From Prosopocoilus inquinatus (taxonomy: Eukaryota; Arthropoda; Insecta; Coleoptera; Lucanidae): DNA of 64,000 nt. The position numbers were made by a program, and so were the translations under genes. How positions within the stretch are numbered: position 1 is the stretch's first letter; each line of letters begins with the position of its first letter. This document shows, one piece after another, positions 57,215 to 64,000 of the stretch. The stretch is taken from contig CM069873.1 in the NCBI GenBank assembly GCA_036172665.1, forward strand, positions 38,802,001 to 38,866,000, in the 5' to 3' direction. The notes beneath the pieces were generated by a model. The model was not told the DNA's origin and did no database searches. It saw nothing but the letters and a program-made list of their open reading frames with translations.

Positions 57215-57465
57215 GCGAATAGATAAAACAGCGACATCCTACGACCGCTTTTTGACCTGCTTTTGTGTGTGTTTTTGTTGCTGTTTTATCTATTCACCAT
57301 TATTACATCGCATTTGCGAATAAATTGGTCAAGTCGTTTGTGGTTTGCAGTGGGAATTTCGAGCTACGTCTCTACTGATGAAGCCCCAAACAGGGCTGAA
57401 ACAGCTGTATAGAGGCTGCTCGAGGTTTTCACTGCAATCATTAACGATTTGGAACAATTTTTTTT
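57215..57465 (+). mobile_element. Old retrozyme-like unit with one hammerhead
   Basis: Diverged relative of the 34321-35363 repeat: CATCGCATTTGCGAATAAAT, GTCAAGTCGTTTGTGG, one hammerhead, and the tail GAGGTTTTCACTGCAATCA. Flanked by AATAATTTTT (57205-57214, 57466-57475), a TSD of at least 10 bp. The left end carries a small inverted piece (GAATAGATAAAACAGC and GCTGTTTTATCTATTC). Confidence 0.75.
57359..57423 (+). ncRNA. Hammerhead ribozyme, retrozyme-type, 57-kb copy
   Basis: Core CTGATGA (57375-57381), the textbook form. Stem II AGCCC/GGGCT, GAAAC (57398-57402), loop AGCT, triplet GTA (cleavage after A57409). Stem I TCTA/TAGA and TCGAG/CTCGA. Relative to the array copies, TCTG/CAGA has become TCTA/TAGA: a paired change that keeps the stem, which supports a selected RNA structure. 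Confidence 0.88.
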
Positions 57466-57790
57466 AATAATTTTTCGCTTAGGCAAAACTATTCCGCGAA
57501 AGGTCCTATGCGTCAGAGTAAATTCTGAAACTGATCTACTGAGCTAAACGTTCAGAGACAAGTGACCCACCCTTCATGAGCGCATGTCGCTCTTATACGG
57601 TAGGTCGGGACCTGCTAAGCCATTCGGATTTGTTTCACACCACAGGGCCGCACTCGCCCCATCGCTCTTTTTTTAACGTCCATTTGTATGGTAACTACGG
57701 GTTTTTGGTTAATATATTGTTAACAAAATTGGTTCAATTTTCTGTGCTCTACCCGTACTTCGTTTGCTGCCGATTAATCATGATTGATTA

Positions 57791-59990
57791 TTATGTATTA
57801 TGGTTTATTTCGATTCGTCTTTAAGATTAAGAAAAATTTATTATGAGGATATTATGTACCTAGACCTAATAATTTTTGAGATATTGACATTTCAATGTAA
57901 AAAAGTGGTATTATTTGATGTTTTACAGATCAGATGTTTACAGAAATTCGGCATTTACATTTTACAGTAACATAACATAACCTCTATACAACAGAAAAAA
58001 ATTTCCATCGCGAAAATATTCTTATTATTTTACACAGGATGATTCATAACTCCAAATGTTTATTTTACTTGGTTAGTTTAAATGGAACACCCCATATTTT
58101 ATGACTGAATTTAATAGGTTTTTGATTAAGCTTTACAATGATATAGGGTTCAGTATTTATTACACAACAAGCCTACACACAGTAAAATGTCAAAATCGTA
58201 GATTCATAAATCAGCATTTATTCTATCTTCCAGTGGAATATTTTGTCTATAATTTAGTTGATTTTAATTAAAAAATCTCTATTGAGTCTATTTCTAGTTT
58301 CTAGTCTGTTAGAAATAACATTTCATTTGATTTATGACATCACAGACCATATGCATCTTAATTTTTATTTCACCAACATTGATTATTTTAAGTAAGATTA
58401 AGTAACGCTAAGGAATGCAACAAACGACAATAACAATATCAATGAAAATAACTGTAAAATTGTACCCTCTATCGCCCCAACTTGCTTATTCACGCGCTTA
58501 ACCCGGATTGACGCGAATGGGGTGAAGAGGCGAGGGGGGGCGTGGCTTGATTATTATTACTCTTCTTACTAATAGGCGGCGCTGCGGAGTGGTGGTTCTG
58601 TACCAATGGTTCGAGTCTAAGCTTAATGTAAATTTAACATGGCAAACTTTAATTTGTTAATTATTCATTAATTAATGCTGCAGTTTTAAATCTGCTTAGA
58701 TGTACTGATACAGGAGTTCCTACAGACAATTGTACCCAAAAATTGTATAGGAAAGAAGCGTATGAATCGAATTAGGTAAACATTTCAGATGGCACATATT
58801 TGAAAGTTTCAAGTAGGCTTACTCATTATTGTAAAAATTGTTTTATATACAACACAAATTATTTACCTTACAATAAGGCAGCACATTGTGTATACGCTTA
58901 ATAAAAACAGAGTTAGTTATACTTAGCTAATACTTAATTAGTCAATTAAAGCAAATGATAATTATTAATAATTGCAATTATCAAAAGAGAAATGGGTTCG
59001 ATGAAGTACATGAAATGCTTTTAATTGTTGACTTATTCAATGATGCCCACAGCGAAGTGAAACACGCAAAATTTTAATTATGTACCTTTAATGCTGACAA
59101 AATTGGTCATCTGTTTATCAATGTACGATCTCATCCGCATGTAAAATAGCAAATGGCTCAGGTACCGGCTGATTCAATTCAGTTGCAATACTTAGAATTG
59201 TTCGAATGCTAATTCTGTCTTGCCAACGCATTTGAATTATGGCTTTTCTAATTGCATCATCTCAACTGGGGCATTTTTATTTGGCTTGTCAAAATGACAC
59301 CAGTGTTAAAATGACAAGAATACATTTCGAAGCACGCTTCAAATAACAAACTACATATTTTGAATGTAGTCGGTTTTTGTCACTACGATGGTACAATTCA
59401 TACAAGTCTCAAACTCGAGAAGAATAAAAGACAGTATCTACCTATGTTTGAAAATTAAATAACATTTGCTTAGCTGATAATGAGGTTACTTTAAATGTCA
59501 TGGTTTAAGCCTTAACACTTTATGGTACTAGGTTTTCCGTTTTAACCATCAGGTGTTTTAACGTAATTCATTCTACCTGAAACGGAAACAATAAAATACC
59601 TTGTAAATGCCAAATATGTTTCAATATCAGTTCTGAAACTTTACGTATTTGCCATTTCAATTTAGAAATGATTAATGTCCTTCTCGCGCGCCTGAAGCAA
59701 CTTCCATCGTCCAACAGTCTAAAGAATTAATCTTTTTACCCTTCAGGAATTTCGGTAACCTAAAAATTATAAAAGAAACGCGGTCATGTTGCCGCACTTG
59801 CGGCGGAATGCGGAAGCTTGCGACGTTGCAATTTACACATCTGATAATTTGTTTATTGAAATTCTATATAGTGAATTTTACAAGCAATTAGTTGTAAAAA
59901 CAACTGTTTATAAGGTATCAGATTATAAAATAAATGCTTTCTTAAACCGTAGGTACTTGTTAGTTAGGAGGAAATGACATCTCACATTTC
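57791..59990. other. Non-coding region
   Basis: No supported gene. 58460-58620 is GC-richer (GGCGAGGGGGGGCGTGG, GGCGGCGCTGCGG) and could be a promoter-type patch of a gene outside the window, but no start signal or exon can be shown. The rest is AT-rich; one short frame (59786-59977) has no domain. Confidence 0.4.
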
Positions 59991-60750
59991 GATCTTTTTA
60001 AGTAAAATACAGCTTTATTTTGATACTGACAACGTGTCTACTATATCTGACCGTCAACAACGCCCTTTATAAAAGCAAAGCTGCGAAATAATCTCCGCAT
60101 GGATTTATTTCGCGCTTACAAAATAATTTTTGACATTTTGACTTTCTGGTTCTATATAACTTATATAACTCTAGGGGCGGTATTCATAGTCGTGACTTAA
60201 GCAAGTGCTTAAGACCGTCTTACGTAAGTTCATCTTAAATATTTAAGATTGTCCTAAGTTGCCGCGTATTCATAGACGTCAACTTTGACAAGTCGATGTC
60301 AAAATTTTCGGTATTAATATCGTCAATATCTCGTATACTCTGAGACAGAATCTAAAATTGTTTATCGTTTGAAAGAATTCTTTATTATTTTCTTCCTTCG
60401 AAGGCAATGTACAGGACTTAAGATGGTTTCAAATGATGACCGTGAAACGTTTTTAAATAAGATCGACTTACGTAAGTCTAGATTTTAAGCAACTACTCAA
60501 GTCTTTCTTAAAACCTGTCCATGAAACTACACCTTTTCAATTTCAAATTAGGAGTAAATAAAATCAAATTGGGAATAAACAAATTCAAATTGGGACTAAA
60601 TAAATTCAAATTGGGAATAAACAACTTCAAATTGGGTTTAAACAAGGTCAAATTGGAGCAAATATTTTAAAAGATTTTAATTCAGAAGAAATATAAGCTC
60701 GTACGTAATAAATAGTGAGAAAACCCCTCGACCACATTAATTCACTGAAA

Positions 60751-60791
60751 GCGAATACGTATTTCGGTAACGAAGTTACCATCTTCAGCGC
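60751..60791 (-). ncRNA. Hammerhead ribozyme, second PLE family, left arm
   Basis: Mirror copy of the ribozyme at 60810-60850, on the minus strand. Same core and stems. Confidence 0.68.
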
Positions 60792-60809
60792 TAAACTGAT
60801 ATCAGTTTA

Positions 60810-60850
60810 GCGCTGAAGATGGTAACTTCGTTACCGAAATACGTATTCGC
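60810..60850 (+). ncRNA. Hammerhead ribozyme, second PLE family, right arm
   Basis: Core CTGAAGA (60813-60819), stem II GGTAAC/GTTACC, GAAA (60836-60839), then self-complementary ATACGTAT forming a loop-free stem III, triplet ATT, stem I GCG/CGC. Stem I is short because the palindrome junction cut off its natural 5' strand. Activity of this truncated copy is doubtful. Confidence 0.68.
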
Positions 60851-61566
60851 TTTCAGTGAATTAATGTGGTCGAGGGGTTTTCTCACTATTTATTTGGATT
60901 ACAGCCACAGGTTTTGTGTTGCTTTGTGATTCTCGTACGTAATAATAACAAAACGACCTAACTAATAATTACTTACATGTCGAAACCAAAATTTTATATC
61001 AACCATATTAAACGCGTCAGGTAGGTATGATCTTAATTTAATTGATAATATTTGTCGCACTATATTTTCTAATTCTTGTAAACGATATTCCGTCTGCGCA
61101 TTGCTTATGATTATCAGCAAATTCGTATTCACTATGAATAGACATGGGCTTCACATAACTTTAAATTCGTTTGTTCCCAATTTGAATTTATTTATTCTCA
61201 ATTTGAATTTGATCAGTCCCAATTTGAATTTGTTTTTTCCCAATTTGAAATTGCTTCATCCCAATTTGAAATTGAAAAGGTATAGAAGACAATGCTTAAG
61301 AACCTCTTAAGTTTAAGAACTGACTATGAATTTCGGCCCAAATTAAAATTCGAAATTGTTGTTTCGCTTTACAAACGACAAACCACGTTCCTGGCTAGAT
61401 TCAAAGTAAAAATTCAAAAACGTAATAATTTAATCGGATGAAAAGTGAAACTTTTCTCATTTCTGTGAAGTTTACATTCTCTAATTGAAGTTTGTTCTTG
61501 TCCGATGAAAATAGTAAGTACAAAGTTTTTTTAATCTCAAACCGGACAGAAAAATGAAGGGAAACA

Positions 61567-61608
61567 CACTCAACGTTTCGCTATAGATTTATAGCTTCGT
61601 CAGGAGTG
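61567..61608 (-). ncRNA. PLE-type hammerhead ribozyme, left arm of PLE-2
   Basis: Same motif as at 48858-48899 on the minus strand: core CTGACGA, stem II GCTATA/TATAGC, GAAACGTT, with stem I CACTC/GAGTG fully paired. Confidence 0.8.
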
Positions 61609-61821
61609 AAAAAAAGTAAATAAACAAGTTGTCAAGAGAAACAAGTCGTCAAGAGAAACGAAAAGGTAACATGATTTTTAAACTAAACTACGAGTTGTTC
61701 GGAAAAAAAGTAACGAGAACTAATTAAAGCTACTTTTTTTTTTTTTTTTTTTTTATATATATATAATTAATTAATTGACAGATCTATATCTTGTTTAAAG
61801 AGTCCAGAAAACTACAAAATA

Positions 61822-62783
61822 CTCTTTATCATTCGATTTAACGTTATATTTTCGTTATGTAGATGACATTTTATTGATTTTGCCTTCTGATAAGGTAGAT
61901 TTTGTTTTAAATAAATTTAATTCTTTTCATAATAGATTACAATTTACAGTAGAAAAAGAAAATAATAATTCATTGAGTTTTCTTGATGTAAATATTATCA
62001 GACAGAATGATAAATTAATTACTAATTGGTTTCATAAACCTACCTGGTCAGGTAGGTACATAAATTTTCACTCGTACACACCTAAAAATTATAAAATTGC
62101 AACTATTATTTCATTAACTGATCGAGCTATTTTACTTTCTGATAAAGTTTTCATTTATGATAACTTAAATGTAATAAAGGAAACTCTTATTCAAAATTCT
62201 TATCCAATAAATCTTATTGAATCAGTAATTAAAAATCGTATTAAATACTTACAAAATTCAAATGTCTCTAAAAACATTAGACAAACTTCGAATCATAAAT
62301 ACATATCTTTGCCTTATATTGAACCATTACACAATACATTTAAACACATTTTCAAAAAACATAATTTAATTTTAGCCAGTAAATCTGTGATTAATTTAAA
62401 TTTAATTTTTTTCGAATTTAAAAACCAAAATACCGAAATTAAAACAACCTAACGTGGTTTATGAAATCAAATGTTCAAATTGTAATTCTGTTTATATAGG
62501 TGAAACGAGCCAAAATTTAAAAAAACGTTTAGACCAACATAAATATCATATTCAAAAAAATAATCAAAATCATTCAATGCTTGTAGAGCATTCATTAGTA
62601 AATAATCATAATTTTGATTTTGATAATACTGACATTTTGTACAGTGAATCTAATATTTTTAAAAGACGTTTCATAGAAATGTGTAAAATTAAAATGTCTG
62701 GAAATTCTATTAATAAACGTACGGACTTTGAAAATTTAAATGACATATTTTGTAGTTTTCTGGACTCTTTAAACAAGATATAG
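61822..62783 (+). pseudogene. PLE-2 RT C-terminus and GIY-YIG endonuclease
   Basis: Lacks the N-terminal two thirds of RT; starts around LTLYFRYVDDI, so YVDD is kept but the other catalytic aspartate is gone. A single extra T in a T-run near 62408-62411 shifts the frame, separating 61874-62452 from the GIY-YIG part at 62454-62783 (KCSNCNSVYIGETSQNLK). Otherwise nearly identical to PLE-1. Confidence 0.88.
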
Positions 62784-62960
62784 ATCTGTCAATTAATTAA
62801 TTATATATATATAAAAAAAAAAAAAAAAAAAAAAAGTAGCTTTAATTAGTTCTCGTTACTTTTTTTCCGAACAACTCGTAGTTTAGTTTAAAAATCATGT
62901 TACCTTTTCGTTTCTCTTGACGACTTGTTTCTCTTGACAACTTGTTTATTTACTTTTTTT

Positions 62961-63002
62961 CACTCCTGACGAAGCTATAAATCTATAGCGAAACGTTGAG
63001 TG
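62961..63002 (+). ncRNA. PLE-type hammerhead ribozyme, right end of PLE-2
   Basis: CACTC (62961-62965), CTGACGA, stem II GCTATA/TATAGC, GAAACGTT, GAGTG (62998-63002). Identical in motif to the PLE-1 right-end copy. Confidence 0.82.
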
Positions 63003-63450
63003 TGTTTCCCTTCATTTTTCTGTCCGGTTTGAGATTAAAAAAACTTTGTATTTACATTCTCTGGTTCCATATCATTCTAGAATGAAAGTTAGAAATTGTT
63101 GTTTCGCTTTACAGACAACAAACCACGTTCCTGGCTCGATTCAAACTAAAAGAAGAACGTTTACTAATTTACAGCAATTTAGAGGTTAGATGATACTTCG
63201 AAATTTCTAAGCAAAATACAGATTTGTATAGATATTGTAATCTATTCACTTAACTGACAGTCGACAACGTCCTTTGTAAAAGCAAAAATGCGAAATAATC
63301 TCCGCAAGGATTTATTTCGGGCTTACAAAATCATTTTGGACATTTTGGTTTTCTGGTTCCATATCACTCTAGAATGAAAGTTAGAAATTGTTGTTTCGCT
63401 TTACAGACGACAAACCACGTTCCTAGCTCAATTCAGACTAAAAGAAGAAC

Positions 63451-63652
63451 TTAGAAAAATTTTGTGCAAATCGTTTTTGATTGCAGTGAGAACGATTTGC
63501 ACAAAATTTTTCTAAAATCTTTCATTATGCTTTGACAGCAAGCATGGCCGCCTTGCATGGGGGACTCATTAGGAGCAAATCCCGCTTCAATTTGTCTATC
63601 CTACTGCAATGTTAGGTCAAAAAGCGATAGTAAGATGTCGCTATTTTATATG
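63451..63652. mobile_element. Retrozyme-like fragment without ribozyme
   Basis: TSD TAAAAGAAGAAC, 12 bp (63439-63450 and 63653-63664). The neighbouring satellite monomer shows the empty site near 63149-63165. Content: a 33-bp inverted piece of the unit tail, then the tail and constant part up to CTATTTTATATG, the same end as in the 34321 array. The hammerhead was lost at the inverted junction. Confidence 0.8.
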
Positions 63653-64000
63653 TAAAAGAAGAACGTTTGCTAATTTAGAGGTTAGATGATACTTCGAAAT
63701 TTCTAAGCAAAATACAGCTTTGTATAGATATTGTAATCTATTCACTTAACTGACAGTCGACAACGCCCTTTGCAAAAGCAAAGCTGCGAAATAATCTCTG
63801 CATGGATTTGTTTCGCGTTTATAAAATCATTTCTGACATTTTGATTTTCTTGTTCGAATTGACTCTGGATAAAAGATAGAATTGTTGATAACTTTTTAAT
63901 TGCTTTCTCGAATAAATTCTATTACTGAAAATATTTTTATATAAAATAGGGTGATCAGCGCGAATTAATTTGACATATAAATAGCTATAGACAGTCGCGA

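Larger units (their letters stand above)
56876..57790. mobile_element. MITE with ~75-bp inverted repeats, carrying an old retrozyme-like unit
   Basis: 56893-56970 and 57695-57775 are inverted: CGGCAGCAGACGAAGT and CGGCAGCAAACGAAGT, then TAGAGCACAG on both arms. Outer ends are eroded, so limits are approximate. The retrozyme-like unit at 57215-57465 sits inside. Confidence 0.6.
60712..60931. mobile_element. 220-bp palindromic PLE-type fragment with two hammerheads
   Basis: TSD CTCGTACGTAATAA, 14 bp, at 60698-60711 and 60932-60945. 60712-60890 is a perfect or nearly perfect palindrome centred on ACTGATATCAGT (60795-60806); 60891-60931 is unique. Each arm carries one hammerhead. The sequence differs from PLE-1 and PLE-2, so it comes from another PLE-like family. 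Inserted in the MITE. Confidence 0.8.
60175..61339. mobile_element. MITE with subterminal 22-bp repeats
   Basis: Inverted ends GGGCGGTATTCATAGTC and (reverse complement) GGGCCGAAATTCATAGTC, then CTTAAG-rich arms. Inside each end lies a series of units of about 22 bp built around TTCAAATTGGGA (about 60535-60660, five or so units) and the inverted equivalent (61165-61275). Ends resemble PIF/Harbinger MITEs; a clear TSD was not found. The empty site is approximated by the satellite monomer at 63366-63380. Confidence 0.65.
61483..63050 (+). mobile_element. Penelope-like element 2 (PLE-2), 5'-truncated with inverted arm
   Basis: 12-bp TSD TTTACATTCTCT at 61471-61482 and 63051-63062. The left arm (61483-~61820) is an inverted copy of the terminal region; the right arm begins inside RT at about 61820 and runs to the same 3' end as PLE-1. 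Very similar to PLE-1 throughout, so both are recent copies of one family. Inserted in the satellite-like array. Confidence 0.9.
59995..63960. repeat. ~290-bp satellite-like tandem repeat, interrupted by insertions
   Basis: Shared blocks recur in order: AGCAAAATACAG or AGTAAAATACAG, CGACAACG(C/T)CCTTTG, GCGAAATAATCTC, TTTCTGGTTCCATATCA and GTTGTTTCGCTTTACA. Copies of CTGGTTCC at 63061 and 63353 are 292 bp apart; the next is about 282 bp on after removing the 63451 insertion. The first monomer is split by the 60175-61339 MITE and the junction to the next by PLE-2. The array runs to or past the right window edge. Confidence 0.7.

Noticed and set aside
58460..58620. Possible promoter island
   Set aside because: Only a local rise in G and C; no core promoter motif or downstream gene in the window.
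60175..61339. Clear 3-bp TSD for the subterminal-repeat MITE
   Set aside because: Flanks compared with the satellite monomer do not give a convincing duplication, so the PIF/Harbinger label rests only on the ends.
1..64000. tRNA, rRNA, CRISPR or bacterial features
   Set aside because: None seen; CCA-type matches are retroelement primer-binding sites, and spaced repeats are transposon repeats.

Overview
This is an AT-rich eukaryotic window. The transposon families point to an insect, and the one host-type gene fits a beetle: an intronless atonal-family bHLH gene at 37755-38321. There are no rRNA or tRNA genes, no operons and no CRISPR arrays. Almost everything else is transposable elements, many nested inside each other. 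I located most of them by their terminal repeats and target-site duplications (TSDs), which can be read directly.

Layout. 1-2192: 5' end of a BEL/Pao retrotransposon (family A, copy 1), minus strand. 2455-3532: 1.08-kb near-palindromic element with TA TSD. 3644-6147: recent 1252-bp tandem duplication whose first copy carries the first 54 bp of a Gypsy LTR. 6094-10419: young Gypsy element A, identical 144-bp LTRs, TSD GAATA, one frameshift. 11539-23650: BEL-A copy 2 (TSD CCCGA), split by a THAP/P-element-like transposon (11745-15388, TSD CGCCCAAC) and by a cluster of 8-bp-TSD elements inserted into themselves (20139-23110). 23717-33007: nearly complete BEL-B (1026-bp LTRs, TSD TAGAT), with a mariner-type element (25647-27584) in its integrase. 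33530-35960: LINE fragment split by a hammerhead-ribozyme array. 37755-38321: bHLH gene. 40213-50177: Gypsy element B (LTRs AGT...ACT, TSD GGTA) with an env-like remnant, split by a Penelope-like element (PLE) and a hAT-like MITE. 50178-59990: mostly MITEs and non-coding sequence, with one old ribozyme unit at 57215-57465. 59995-63960: roughly 290-bp satellite-like repeats carrying a MITE, a second PLE, a palindromic PLE fragment and a ribozyme-unit fragment.

Main discovery. The window holds self-cleaving hammerhead ribozymes of three kinds. (i) PLE termini: core CTGACGA plus GAAACGTT at both ends of two PLE copies. (ii) A different PLE-like family: core CTGAAGA plus GAAATACGTATT in a 220-bp palindrome. 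(iii) A non-coding ~310-bp repeat with complete type I hammerheads, arranged as tandem and head-to-head units and flanked by a 12-bp TSD. The third kind has the form of a metazoan retrozyme, a circular-RNA retroelement thought to be moved by PLE enzymes. All three kinds insert with 10-14-bp TSDs, and a long PLE reading frame lies 11 kb from the array, so the window plausibly shows both the enzyme source and its non-autonomous partner. The ribozymes are read by eye; cleavage, transcription and mobility are not shown by sequence.
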